Below are positions 35,795-47,663 of a stretch of DNA of 64,000 nt, one piece after another (position 1 is the stretch's first letter; each line of letters opens with the position of its first letter). The DNA comes from Callorhinus ursinus (taxonomy: Eukaryota > Chordata > Mammalia > Carnivora > Otariidae): contig NW_020312775.1 of the NCBI RefSeq assembly GCF_003265705.1, positions 5,770,891-5,834,890 of the forward strand, in the 5' to 3' direction. A program made the position numbers and the translations under genes. The notes under the pieces were generated by a model. That model was not told the origin of the DNA and did not search any database. It saw only the letters and a list, made by a program, of their open reading frames with translations.

Positions 35795-35952
35795 GACTCT
35801 CCACTCTGGATAAACACTAGAATCACTTGTGAAGACATTAAAAGATACTGATGCCTATTCTCACTCCATTTGGCTTGGACCTGGGCATTGATACTTGTTA
35901 AAAGGTCTAACATATCTAATAATTTTAATTTGCAGCCAATCCTCTAGTCCTT
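35795..35952. mobile_element. MER5A-like hAT MITE
   Basis: 'aaacactagaatcacttgtg', 'attaaaagatactgatgcc', then the mirrored second half ending 'aatttgcagccaatcctc'. It has the palindrome-like layout of MER5A and carries no ORF. Confidence 0.7.
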
Positions 35953-35954
35953 TC

Positions 35955-38380
35955 ATTGAGTGGTGTTCTGCTTTTTTGAAACTTTACCTGTGGTGAGGTT
36001 CCTATTTGCTGTTGCTCAGCAGGTATGTCTTCTGTATCCCATCTTTTCCCTTCTGTGGTGACCACTAAAGCCATGTGTTGAAAATAGCTTGTAAGATGGA
36101 AGGAGCCTGGGTCCTTGAATCACTGAATGGAAGGTCTCCCACTGAATTCTGTATTTGACTGTTGTAGACACTGCTAGTTGCCTACTCAATATCTATTCTC
36201 TCCTTCATCCTTGCAAACAGAATTTCTACACATTTGAGGATGTCAGTGCGTTTAGATAAAAAATTTTATGTCCTTATCTCCTTTACAGATAGGATTGCAA
36301 CCATTATGTAACCATGAGGATGAGAGTCACATGCTGTAATGATGACCAATGAAAACAATAAGGGAGACTAGTAATCTGATGGCATTGAAAGCTGGCATAA
36401 CCCCTGGTGTAAAAATCTCCAAATTTTTAATTATACAAAAGGAAAAAAAACCTCAGTAAGCCAATATATTTTTTTGAGATTTCTAGTACTAATAGCAGAA
36501 TATAATTCCTAATTCATATATTTCTAATGTCATACTTCCCATATTTTCAGTAATCCTATGTATTGTCACCCTCTGGCTCTTCCTGACACTACCTGTCCAT
36601 CTATCTGCATTACCTTCTGTGGCTTGATATTTGAATATCTGTTATTTCCTTGTGAATCAGTCTTGTCTCCTGATCCTTGGTCATCTCCAGTTTGATCTGT
36701 CTTGTCTTGAACAGAAACCTGTCACATTTGATCAAAGTTAGAGTGAGTATATAACAATCACTTCAAGGCAGACTCTGCATACTTTCCAACTAATGTAAAT
36801 GCAACAACTTGAGTCTCTCAGCATGTTTTCTGTGTTCACTTATCTCAAAATCAAATTTAGATGGTCTTCCCAGCTCCATTTTTAGGTGAAAGTAAAAGAA
36901 ATAGTAGTATATAGATTATATGATGAAGAACACCCTGCAAAATCCATCATTCAAGGAATAGAGGAGATTGGATAGTGTGACCTACGATTTATAGGTAGGA
37001 AGGTGCCACTTATCACCTCTAAGAAGATGTGTTATACCTATTGGTTTTGTTCATGCTGTGTAGTATATTGTTTTCCAGGTCAGGTAAATCTCACATCCCC
37101 ATTAAGGTTGTTTATTTCCTTTGTATATCCATAAAACTAGGAAAATAATAAAGTGTGTGCACAAGATAACTCATGGGCCAGTAAGTTTTGTTCTCAATCT
37201 GAGAGGGTGAAAGTGAAAATGTGAACTTGTGTGTCTAGCATGGTCTGGTTGTTTGAAGACCATCCCCTGATGAAAGCAGTCATGAAGGGAGAAGATACAC
37301 AAGCAATAGGAAAGCCACATCTATGGGTGTCTCTGTGGTCTCCAGTTTTCCCATTATCACCTTGAGAAAACCAAGCTTTGTGTATTCATTAAGTTAAACA
37401 AGAAAAAGAAAATACAATAGTTTATTTGGAGACAATTTACAATCATTTCTTTTTATAAGAGAAAGTAAAGTCATGGACAAATGAAGAACACAAACTCTGT
37501 CCTAAAACTACTTTAAGCATTAGCTTGACCTCCTTAATCATCAAATTGTTTATTCCTTAAAAAGCTGCTGATAAGTAGCTAAACTAATTGTTATATTATT
37601 TAATCTGTACACCATTTCCCAACCATTTCTTTGGGCTTTGGAGACAAATACACAGTGTGTTGAGATATTCTAAATCTTCTACAGTTCTTCTGCACAACAT
37701 TGACAAATAACAAGAAGGTGGTAGTAAATAAAGAGAAAAAGAGTAATAATGTGTTATCCTATTCTGGGTTCCAACACCAAGGCCAGGTCCATATTCATCA
37801 TGATTAGAACAGTATTTAGGTTATTCACTTGATAATGGTACACAAAAAGAAAGTATGGTCAAGGTATACCTTAGGGACCAGAGCTAGGAAGTTAGTCAGG
37901 AGACTAGAGCTGGGAAAGGTTGAGGTCTAGCAGAAATGACGTGAAAGAGAAGTCACACATTCTGGGAGGTGAAGGTCAAGGAATAGATTCAAAACTTCAG
38001 TTTGTTCTACATGGAGCTAAAGAAGGAGTTGAAGTAAAGCTGGAGACTTCTATAGTTAGCTTTAAGGTTGACACCATCCATACCTACAGCAGAAATTTTA
38101 GGATTTAAAACACCAATACCTTTAGATTTAGACAAAGGCTCATTAAGTTTTGGGGAGTTTCATCAGGTAGTATCATAACTTTCATGGCTTCCACCACTAA
38201 GTTTGTTGATCCTTTTCTGTGAGTCATTGGGAAAAGAAAGAGAAAGGTGAATGTGTGGGTCCAGGATCATGGAGAATAACCAAGCTTTGGAACTGACTCC
38301 TACAGAAAGTGGCTATTGATGCCAATGCCAGTGTTCAAAGGATTGGAGATGACAGACTTGTTCATCATGGCCACAGCCGA
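35955..38380. other. Unrecognised non-coding stretch
   Basis: No gene or clear repeat family recognised. Confidence 0.4.
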
Positions 38381-38384
38381 GTTA

Positions 38385-38637
38385 CAACCGTTTCATTTCT
38401 AGAAACTTATCCTATGGAAATAATTAAGAATGTGCTTCCAAAGGATAACTTTAAATATGTTCTTCTCAATATTGTTTATGATAGAGAAGAAAGCTCAATG
38501 CCCAACAATGAAGGAATAGTTATGTCGGTATGGTACATACATCCATATAAGGCAATATATATGCAAGCATAAAAATAATATTTTAGAAGAACATTTATTA
38601 CCAAAGGTAAAGCTAACTTTAAAAAGAAGATCACATA
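38385..38637 (+). mobile_element. Old L1M 3' fragment
   Basis: 'cttatcctatggaaataatt', 'tcttctcaatattgtttatg', 'ccaacaatgaaggaatagtt' and 'ggtatggtacatacatcca' fit the ORF2-to-3'-UTR part of old L1M. The 87-codon frame at 38309 overlaps it and is a shadow. Confidence 0.6.
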
Positions 38638-38652
38638 AAAAAGTATAATACA

Positions 38653-38840
38653 GGGGCGCCTGGGTGGTTCAGATGGTTGAACGTCTGCCTTTGGCTCAGG
38701 TCATGATCCCAGGGTCCTGGGATCCAGCTCCGCATTGGGCTCCCTGCTTGGCAGGAGCCTGCTTCTCCCTCTCCCTCTGCCATTCCCCCTGCTTGTGCTC
38801 TCTTTCTCTCTTTGTCAAATGAATAAATAAAATCTTTTAA
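38653..38840 (+). mobile_element. CAN-SINE with perfect 15-bp TSD
   Basis: Plus-strand SINE: 'ggggcgcctgggtggttcag', body 'catgatcccagggtcctgg', CT-rich block and 'aataaataaaatctttt' tail. The 15 bases 'aaaaagtataataca' flank it exactly at 38638-38652 and 38841-38855. Confidence 0.96.
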
Positions 38841-38879
38841 AAAAAGTATAATACATAAAAAGTAGCAATTTCCCCATAC

Positions 38880-39075
38880 TCTATTCCCCTTATCTGCATT
38901 ATTCTCTCATGACACATTCTATATTTACATTTATTTTTATTGTATGTGTCCTTTCCCTTCATTAGAATATAAGCTCCATGAGGGCAGGGATTTTGTTTTG
39001 TTCACTATTGTATCCCCACTCTTAATACAATGTCTAGCATATAGTGGGTGCTTAATAAATATCTGTTGAATGAAT
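38880..39075 (+). mobile_element. L2 LINE 3' end
   Basis: 'aatataagctccatgagggc', 'tgttcactattgtatcccc' and 'cttaataaatatctgttgaa', as in L2 3' ends. Confidence 0.8.
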
Positions 39076-39079
39076 GGCT

Positions 39080-40400
39080 GAACAATTATAATGTGTGCCA
39101 TAGATCAGCACAAAGTAAAGGAGCAGAGAAGAATGGCTTACACACAGCCTGGGTGATGATTAGAAAAGATATCCTGGAGGAGGTGATACCTGAATCTATT
39201 TTAAAGCATGGGCAAAAGAAAGATTTTTGGCGGTGTCCTGTTATCTATAGACTGATTGCTCAGAACCAAACAGGACCACATTCCCAACTTGAAATACTGT
39301 TGTGACTTAGATTATTATTGCTGTGATCCATCTGTTACTTGGACTTCCTCAGAGTTGTCTGCCTATGAATACTGCATTTGATTGCCTGGATCTTCTGGAG
39401 AGATCAATCCCACAGCTGAGTTATTTTCCCATTCTATCCTTATTTAGCTTCTTCTCATTCTCCACTGGCTCTTGATGAGGAAGTCCTGACTTAGTTTTCC
39501 TTTAAGCCTGTCTGTATTAGGATTTTCCCTCTTTAGTATACTTCATGTTCTGAAGATCTTATAACTAATACAATGTTATATATGAAGCTTAGAATTGCTA
39601 GACATTAGTATATGTTGGAATATTCCACTATGACAAATGGGTAAAACCAGCTAGAATTATTTTCTAGTAAATTTCCTTTCCTTTCCCATATTAGACATCC
39701 TAATAACTGAATATCAACAATAGTCATGACAACAACAACATCAGCCTATATATTTGCATAGCATTCTACCTACATATGTTAAAAGCCCTTATGTGTATCA
39801 TTTGAACCTCATAAAAATTTTATGAAGTAGGCAAGGAGAAAAACAGTTAAGTTTTTCTTGGATTGTGACTTTTCCAATTTCATGAAACATCTTAAACCTT
39901 GGTATTATGATGTAAATTCCTGAGACACTAGAAATTAGGTTAAAAAATTCTCAAGGGCTAACTTGCTTCTTAAAGGAAAAAAAAAACTAAACACTTTGTG
40001 TTAATGTTCTATAAAAGGGAGGGGAAGAAGGGCAAAAGGACCTTGTGCCAAAATATAAAAAGTGATTTTTTTTGTCCTTGCATACTATGATGGAAAAAGT
40101 TGCATAGATTTCATTAGTTTAAAATTATGTAAATGAAAATGGATTGAGTTCTTGTAGTTTCAAGAATATTTGAACTGGATAAAATGCTGTAATAAACTAA
40201 ACCTATCCAATTAAAGGATTATTTTTTAAAAGGACAAAACATCTGAATGCCACTAAAACAAACAGGGAATATAAGATAAACACATTAAATGAAAATAAAA
40301 TTTCATTTCAAATAGGTTATTGGCTATTATATAAGGCAACAAGAAAAACAAAATGAAAATTTTTAATTTTGGTTATCAAATTAAGATGAAATAATATTTA
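39080..40400. other. Mostly unrecognised, with a short MIR-like piece
   Basis: A short MIR-like piece lies near 39740-39840 ('gcatagcattctacctacat', then 'catttgaacctcataaaaat'). Otherwise I recognise nothing. Confidence 0.4.
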
Positions 40401-40401
40401 T

Positions 40402-40855
40402 GGTAATAGAAGTGGTGGGCTTGGGGGAATGGGCACATTTGAGCCAAAGAATCCACCAACCCCAGGCTCACTCCATTTACCCTTCTGCTGGGTGTCCCCT
40501 CAGTCACCCTTTTCCTCCTTCATTTCAACCCCCAACTGAAGGAGGTTGAATGGGAACTTCCCTGGTGATCCTGGTGGGCCCACTTCTCCTTTGTCACCCT
40601 TTGGTCCAGAAGGCCCCTGGTACTCTGGGAATTCTGGAGGTCCAGGGCAGCCAGACTTCATAAATGCATTGCTATCATAGATAGGAGTCTTGGGAGGGCC
40701 TGGGAGCCCTGGAGGCCCTGAGGGACCAGGTAGACCCCTCACACCAAAGCCAACCACACAGACATGTCCATCATTAACCTCATGGATGAGGTGATGTTTC
40801 CCAGCTAGGAGGCCTTGCTCTTGGGCTCCAAGGAGCACCTAAACCCAGGATGCAT
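40402..40855 (-). pseudogene. COL18A1: COL18A1 processed pseudogene, collagenous part (inverted)
   Basis: Minus strand. It encodes [18 protein letters not shown], then collagen Gly-X-Y repeats [15 protein letters not shown], the interruption [29 protein letters not shown], and [18 protein letters not shown] stop codon follows at 40498-40500, but recognisable collagen XVIII sequence (FFGSNVP...) continues in frame to about 40402. Collagen genes have many short exons, yet these parts run on without introns, so this is a retrocopy. COL18A1 encodes the alpha-1 chain of type XVIII collagen, a basement-membrane proteoglycan. Several glycine positions and the reading frame are lost. The match is to type XVIII rather than XV, from memory of the LQL-E-EMK block. 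Confidence 0.8.
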
Positions 40856-41300
40856 CTTCTCTTTCCACAGCAGAGATGTCTTGCACTATTTCACCTAGCC
40901 CCAGAAGAGCATATGGCATGGCTCAGATCCCAGCAGACACTGGCTGATCAACAGCTACTGCAAGACGTGGCAGATGGAGGCTGCAGCAGTTGCTGGTCAG
41001 GCCTCTTCCCTGCTGGCAGTCAGGCTGCTGGGGCAGAATGGTGTGAGCTGCCACAATACCTTCATTATACTCTGCATTAAGAACAGCTTCATGACCTCCT
41101 CCTACAAGTAGGGGCTCTGCCAGCAGGGATGGACAGAGGGATAGGTGGACAGATGGCCAGAGGGGAGCTCAGGAGGCAGGGGAGTAGAGATGCCAGTGCA
41201 AGAGCATTTGTCCACATCCTCCATGGTGGGGAACTTTCCAGTATGGCTCACATTTCATGTAATCCTCAAGAAATAAAAGGAAGCCAGAGAATATATTTTA
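40851..41300 (+). pseudogene. COL18A1: COL18A1 processed pseudogene, endostatin and 3' UTR part
   Basis: Plus strand. It encodes the C-terminal endostatin domain of collagen [50 protein letters not shown] and the C-terminal [11 protein letters not shown] with a stop at 41109-41111. A premature TAG replaces the conserved Trp before PQKS. A short 3' UTR-like stretch with AATAAA at 41272-41277 and a terminal A-rich run follow. The collagenous part is on the opposite strand immediately to the left. In the mRNA it lies upstream, so the copy is 5' inverted with a deletion between the two parts. I infer L1-mediated retroposition. Confidence 0.85.
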
Positions 41301-41399
41301 AATTTATTAAAAAAAATTTTTTGAGGGGTTGCTTCATTCTGCTGTTATAATTATGCCCAATTTTGTGCACAGATTTGAGTACAGGGGCTGGAATTTGAG

Positions 41400-43710
41400 G
41401 GGGAGAGTCTCAGTTTGAGTCCCTATTGATCTGAGGTGAAGGCCTGTTTACTTGGTGATGAGCCAGCAGCAGGCAGTCCACACTGATCCAGGTAAGAGGG
41501 TGGCTGGGCTGTGGATTTGGGACTGACAGGCCAATGGCACTTTTGTTAGTCTGGGAAACTATCTCTCCTTCTATTCTGAATCTTAACCTTGCTGGATAGA
41601 GTATTGGCTGCAGAATTTTTCCTTTTAGCACTTTGAATATATCATGCCGCCCCCTTCTGGCCTGTAAAGTTTCTGCTGAAAAATCAACTGATAGCCTTAT
41701 AGGGTTTCCCATGTATGTAACTGCATTCTTTTCTCTTGTTGCTTTTAAAATTCTCTTTTTATCACTACTTTTTGCTATTTTAATTACTCTGTGTTCTGGT
41801 GTGGACCTCCTTGAGGTTGATTTTGTTGGGGGATCTCTGTGCCTCCTGGATCTGGATTTCTGTTTCCTTTCCCAGATTAGGGAAGTTTTCAGCTATTATT
41901 TCTTCAAATAAATTTTCTGCCCCCTTTTCTCTCTCTTCTTCTGTGGGATCCCTATAATGCAACTTTTATTATGCTTGATGGTGTTGCTGAGCTCTTTAGG
42001 TCTATTCTCATTTTGAATAATTTTTTTTCTCTCACCTGCTGAACTTGATTACTTTCCAAATTTTTCTGTCCTCCAGGTCTCTGTTCTACTTTCTTTCGTC
42101 TACTATTTATTCCATGTAGTGTATTTTTAATTTCATTTATTGTGGTGTTCACCTCTGCTACATTCTTTTTTATCTCTGTTAAGTGTCTCACTGATGTTCT
42201 CCAATCTTTTGTCAAGTCTAATGAGTATTTTTATGACTATTACTTTAAATTCTCTATCAGGCATGTTACTTATCTCCATTTTGCTTAGCTCTCTTGCAGT
42301 GATTTTGTTCTGTTCTTTCATTTGGGACATACTCATCTGTCTCCTCATTTTGTCTACTGCTATGTGTGTTTCTATGTGTTTGGAAAGTCAACTATGTCTC
42401 CTGCTCTTGCAAGTAGTGGCCTTATGAAAAAGAGGTCCTGTAGTGCCACAGGGCAATGTCTCTCTTTCACCAGAAAATGGCACTTCAGGGGTGTCTCTTA
42501 TGTGTGTTGCATATGCCCTACTGTTATGGCTGAGCAGATTTGCCTTCAATTCAGTTGTCTGCAATGACTCTCTTTGCCTGTTGTGGGCAGGGTCTGGTCC
42601 CTGTGTTGTTAGTGGGCCAGTTGGGGGTTGCCTTGGGCTTAAGTTGAGTCAGACCAGGCATTTACCAGAGATGAAGTAGCACCAAACTGCAGGGCACTAT
42701 CCCTGTGTTGTCCCCTGAGAAGCTTTTGTTGGTGAGCAGGGCCTGCAGTCAGACAAGCTGTCTGCCCCCAGCCCACTGTTGGGTCCACAGTGAGACTAAT
42801 ATATGTGGTTATCTTCCCCTCTCCCTGGGTCAGGAGTCCCTTTAGAGTGGTGCTGGTGTCGGTCCAGGCTGCTTGCACACTGCCAGGCTTGTGGTACTGC
42901 TTTGGATGGGCTTGGGCCAAGAGCATATTGGAGGGGGTAGATCTGCAACATGCATAGGGGCTGGAGGGGCTGGGTAGCAAGGTTTGTGGGCTGGTGGTCC
43001 CCTACAGGAGGGCCCTGAAGCACTGGGACTGAGAAAGGCCAGTCCTGAGAGGTGGATCCACAGAAGCACAGCACAGGGTTGGGTGGTGGTAGGGTGGTGG
43101 TGCAAGCAAGTTGGGTGGTGTTTGTCGGTATTGGGTTTCCCAGGTAGCTGGGTATCTAGGCTGGGGGATGAGGAAAGGAAGTGGTGCCTGTCAGCTACTT
43201 TGTTCCTGGAGGAATCCCCCACCAAGCTCTGTCCCTCCAGGACACACTCTAAGATGAATAAACAACTCTCCCTCCCATATACCCCAGGTGTTTTTCAAAC
43301 TGCTGGTTCTATGCTGAATCTCTGCAGGCTACTTGTCCTGCTATCTCCTTAAGTGTGGGGACTCAGCTTCTCACCTTTCTGGCTCTCTAGGGGACAAGCT
43401 GCTGATTTTTAAAATTCCAGGTTTTAAGTCCTGCTCCTTGTAAGAACTCAGGAAATTCAGCCCCTCTGGTTTTCAAAGCCAAATGTTATGGGGATTCATC
43501 TTCCCTGTGTGGGCTTCCCTGGTGTGAGGGTCTGTTTCCCCTCTCCTTGCCCACAGCTCCCTCCCAGCCAAGGACATGAATCTGTTTAGCACCCAACTGC
43601 TTCTCCTTCTCCTTCTCCACCCTTCCTACCCTCTTCTATGTGGCCTCTTGTCTATGTTTAGCTGTGGAGAGTCTGTTCTGCCAATCTTCAGATAATTTTT
43701 TCAAGAGTGT
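41400..43710 (-). mobile_element. 5' half of an L1 (5' UTR and ORF1 only)
   Basis: Minus-strand L1. The 5' UTR is at 42360-43710, ORF1 N-terminus from 42348 and the ORF1 C-terminal block at 41548-41712. No ORF2 or 3' UTR follows, which is unusual because L1 insertions are normally truncated at the 5' end. The 5' UTR is homologous to that of 9665-13931, lacking roughly the first 120 bases. The 3' portion was probably lost by deletion. The region 41400-41545 is unassigned. Confidence 0.75.
41455..42348 (-). pseudogene. L1 ORF1 remnant
   Basis: Broken ORF1 in several frames. N-terminal MRRQMSMSQMKEQNKITARE (42348), then ISNMPDREFKVIVIKILIRLDKRLEN; a middle frame near 42215-41952 with ITEIKKNVAEVNTTINEI; and the C-terminal RLSVDFSAETLQARRGRHDIFKVLKGKILQPILYPARLRFRIEGEI. 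The latter block is the conserved C-terminal domain of ORF1p. Frameshifts and stops between them make it non-functional. Confidence 0.8.
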
Positions 43711-44495
43711 ACTTTTTAAAATTTAAAACAAAACAAAAGGTAGAACTGATTTCCTCATGAATTAAAATATGGAAGTTCAATTATCAGTTTTAAATACTGG
43801 GTCTCAAAAATTAAACTCTACTCATAAACTGATCAATATATGGCCCCATGTTCATTAAAGGACTTGTATTATATTGAACACTTTATTATTCAATATAAGT
43901 GTCACAAAATGAAACATTTGGAATGTGGGTTAAATACATTTACATTCCAAGTATCACATTGCCAATATTAAAATTGTGAGACTGAATTAAAATGTTATCA
44001 TTATTAAAATTAGTCATAGGGCAGTTAATTATTTAAAAGAATTATAATATCATCAAGGGTAATTAGATAGGTGGGAAAATCAATTATATAAGATCTCTCA
44101 TGTAAAGTTTTAAAATGAGAAGAGCAGTTGGTATATATCCAGTAGAAATGTATCTGGTTCTTAGGCAAGACAAAAGCGCCAAGGTAATTCCTGCCAAGAT
44201 TTATGTAAAATAAAATTATATGGTATCTAGTTGTATCACAATGTTGACATAATAAAGAGAGTTTAATCTTTTGGAGTAAAAGAAAAAATATTTAAAAGCA
44301 TGTAGCATTTTATGTGGGTACCTTATGATGTACAATATGAAGATAATCAGACTGAAAATCTGATAGAAAATGTTCTTTAAATGAATAGTCTCTATTAATA
44401 TACCCTAAATCCTGCAGAGCAAAAAGCCCTCTTTTATGTCAATATATTTTGCATTTGAATGAAAATATTTCACTAGAGGTATAATAATTATATAT
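43711..44495. other. Unrecognised non-coding stretch
   Basis: AT-rich, with no gene or repeat recognised. Confidence 0.4.
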
Positions 44496-44499
44496 AACA

Positions 44500-44690
44500 G
44501 AATTGTAGACCCTCTGAGTTGAAAAGGGCCTTGCATATCATCTGATTGAAACTTTTAGGTTGCTAAGGCAAAGCAGGAGCTCTGTTTGACTTTCCCAAGG
44601 CCACAAAGCAGATCTGGGACTGGAATCTAGATTTTTTTTCTTTCTCCTGGTTCAAAACTCATTCCTCTGTAACATATTGCTTTACATTTG
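44500..44690 (+). mobile_element. Ancient MIR-like SINE (weak)
   Basis: 'ttgaaaagggccttgcata', 'aaggccacaaagcagatctg' and 'gactggaatctagatttt' recall an old MIR-type repeat. Highly diverged, so the family is uncertain. Confidence 0.35.
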
Positions 44691-45588
44691 AGAAAGAAGT
44701 GCAATTTTACAAAGCACTCAAGACTTTTAGAAGTCAAATTAAACATAAAGATGACAATTTCCAGAATGCTAAACATATAAGTGCTCCCCTTACACTGATT
44801 GGCAATGAAGCATGGTTATAAAAAAAAAATGTATCCTTCATAAGACCATTGCATCAATTCACCTTTATTCCCCAAAATCAATTAAAGCAAACTCTTTCCT
44901 TATTTTGATCTGGATGATCTGTTGGGAAACAAGACACATGTTCAATGAAACTTTTTCAATTTTAGTCAATGAAATAATTGACCAGTTTTAAGAAAGCAAT
45001 TGCATTAACCATTTTAAAGATCAGTATTTGAATCAATTCACCTGTATCCAAATCCATTGTGAAGATGACTGAAATGATTGGAATGACTACATTTTGATTC
45101 ATTTTAGTGGAAATATATACTCATGACTGAGGCTTAATCTTGTCCTATGTCCTTGATATTCCTCTGAAATTCACCTATTTGCACCTATTCATGAACATGG
45201 TTTCATGTATACAGTCCCCCACATTTCTCTTAGGTTATATTTCAATTTTTTTTGACATGTCCTCATATACTGGCTTTTCAAAATTTACTAGAATTTTATC
45301 CTAGATTGAAGACCATCCCTCCTATCCTCCCCCTTCAACACACAAAACATTCTCAAGAATAGTTAATAACAAAGTCAGTTAAAATACAGATACTGTAGAT
45401 ACCTAGTTACCCTCACAAGTTAAGTGGCTCACTCTACTATGTACATTGTAACGTTATTTGAGAATAGTCAAAACATCCTAAAATGTTAATTCAGTAAATG
45501 TCAAATGTTTTCCTTGATATGCAATTGTAAGAAAGCACTCCAGGGATAGGTTATACCCAGAAGCCTTAAAGGTAATCCCTTAGAATTT
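44691..45588. other. Unrecognised non-coding stretch
   Basis: No gene or repeat recognised. Confidence 0.4.
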
Positions 45589-45589
45589 G

Positions 45590-46020
45590 CTGTTATGGGT
45601 TAAATTATGAGCCCTCAATAATTCATGCATTGAAGTCTTAACCCCCAGTGTCTCAGAATATGATCTTACTTGGAAATAGGGTCATTGCAATTGGAATTAG
45701 GTCAGATGAGATCATTACAGTAAACCCTAATATGACTGGTATCCTTATAAAAAGGGGAAATTTGGACAGGGAAGGAGGGAGGGAAGGGAGGGAAGGGAGG
45801 AAAGGGAGGGAAGACAATGTGAACATATAGAAGGAGAAGACAATAATCTATGAGCCAAGGAGAGTGGCCTGGAGTAGATCCTTCACTCATAGCCCTCAGA
45901 AGAAACCAACCCTGCTGACACCCTGATCCTGAATTTCTAGCCTCCAGAACTGTGACACATTACATTTCTGTTGTTCCAACCACTCAGTTTATGGTACAAC
46001 AACCCTACCAAATGAGTATA
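45590..46020 (+). mobile_element. Ancient LTR-like repeat with purine expansion
   Basis: 'ctcagaatatgatcttactt', 'aatatgactggtatccttat', 'gccctcagaagaaaccaacc', 'tagcctccagaactgtgac' and 'actcagtttatggtac' are landmarks of mammalian MaLR-class LTRs. A (GGGAAGGA)n expansion sits inside at 45769-45813. Confidence 0.6.
45769..45813. repeat. Purine-rich (GGGAAGG)n tract
   Basis: G and A only, built from gggaa/ggagg units. Confidence 0.85.
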
Positions 46021-46244
46021 TTTGCCTATTTGAAGTTTCAGACAAAACCCAAATACTTTAAAAGGTCACTTAAATAGACATTATATTGATTAATCAAAGA
46101 TCATAAAAGTGACACCTGTTAAGACCTTTAGTGTATGTGGTAGGTTTTTTAGTTTAACTAAGATCTCTAAATGGACTGAGAAATTTAGTTGAACAAAAGC
46201 TCAATTTCTTAACTAATCTGGTTTTATAATTCAAAATATACTTG

Positions 46245-46335
46245 AGGATCCCCTAAAAACCATACACTAGGGATAGAGTGATAAACAAAAATCAGCTGTG
46301 ATCTCTGCTCTCATGAAACTTATAGTAATGTTGAA
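46245..46335 (-). mobile_element. L2 LINE fragment
   Basis: 'catacactagggatagagtg' then 'gctctcatgaaacttatagt' resembles antisense L2. Confidence 0.45.
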
Positions 46336-46424
46336 TATAACTCTATGTGTGTCTGTGTGTGTGTGAATGTGTGGATTTTTAAATTGAAGACACCAAGGCA
46401 TGGAAAGGAACAGTAATGGGCCAA

Positions 46425-46580
46425 AACTGAAGTACTCATATACAAATTATTTCATTTAATTTTTACACAATTCTATGAGATACTCATTATTATCTACATT
46501 TTAAAGATGAGGAAGCTGAGGCACAGAGAAAGTAAGAAACTGAGTAGTAACTGAGATTCAAACCTGGACCTACTCATGTT
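46425..46580 (+). mobile_element. MIR SINE
   Basis: 'attttaaagatgaggaagct', 'gaggcacagagaaagtaaga' and 'gagattcaaacctggaccta' are typical MIR core features. Confidence 0.85.
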
Positions 46581-46704
46581 TCACTTTGGCTTTGTGTTTT
46601 TGGCGGTGGCTTCCAGCCGCTCTGGATTTTCCTAGGGTGCATCTTGCTTGGGTCATGGTTGATATTTTGGACTCTGTACATGCCCTCAACCATCCCTCAA
46701 CAGA

Positions 46705-47600
46705 ATGACTAGGAGGACGAACTCCCAACAAAGAAAAGAACCAGAGACAATGGCCGCTGCCACAGAAATAATAGATATGGATATAAGCAAGATGTCAGAG
46801 ATAGACTTCAGGGTAGTAATTATGAAGTCAATAGCTAGGCTTGAGAACACCATGAGCGACAATATAGAATCTCAAAGGGCAGAAATGAGATCTAATCAGG
46901 CCAAACTTAAAAATGCTATGAATGAGATGCAGTCTAAACTACATCTAAGTCTAAATGAGGCAGAAGAACGAATTAGTGACCTAGAAGATAAGCTGATCGA
47001 AAGAAAGGAAGCCTAGGAGGATAGGGATAGGCAGCTAGAAGCCCATGAGAACAGACTTAGAGAGATCAATGACACCATGAAACATTCCAATGTCAGAATT
47101 ACTGGGATCCCTGAGGGGGTAGAGAGAGAGAGGACTAGAAGGTATATTTGAGCAAATCATAGCTGAGAACTTCCCTAATCTGGGGGAAGGAAACAAGCAT
47201 TCATGTCCAAAAGGCAGAGAGGACCCCTCCCAAGATCAATAAATATAGACCAACACCCCAGCATATAATAGTGAAACTTGCAAATCTTAGAGCCAAGGAA
47301 GTTATCCTGAGAGCAGCTAGGGGTAGAGACTTCTTTTTTACGTACAGAGGGAGGAACATCAGAATAACATCAGACCTGTCTACAGGGACCTGACAAACCA
47401 GAAAGGGCTGGCAAGTCATTTTCAAGGTACCAAATGAGAAGAACATGCAGCCAAGAATACATTATCCAGCAAGGATGTCATTCAGAATGGACAGAGAGAC
47501 AAAGAGCTTCCAGGATCAGCAGAAACTGAAAGAATATGCGACCACCAAGCCAGCCCTGCAAGAAATATTAAGGGGGATTCTATAAAAGAAGAAAGACCCC
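46705..47600 (+). pseudogene. L1 ORF1 pseudogene
   Basis: Starts at ATG 46705: MTRRTNSQQRKEPETMAAAT, IDMDISKMSEIDFRVVIMKS, and a heptad-like coiled-coil stretch of MRSNQAKLKNAMNEMQSKLH to ERISDLEDKLIERKEA, then a stop at 47014. The frame then continues with NVRITGIPEG (RRM start) and broken segments. L1 ORF1p is the RNA-binding chaperone of the L1 RNP. A homologous ORF1 lies at 57855. It is stopped and non-functional. Confidence 0.85.
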
Positions 47601-47663
47601 AAGAGTAGTATAGACCAGGAATTTACAGAGACAATCTATAGAAACAGGGACATTATAGGCGAT

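Noticed and set aside
40850..41080. 76-codon plus-strand frame as a gene
   Set aside because: A shifted frame over the endostatin pseudogene.
42639..43352. Long frames on both strands as genes
   Set aside because: They lie in the GC-richer L1 5' UTR, where few stops occur by composition.
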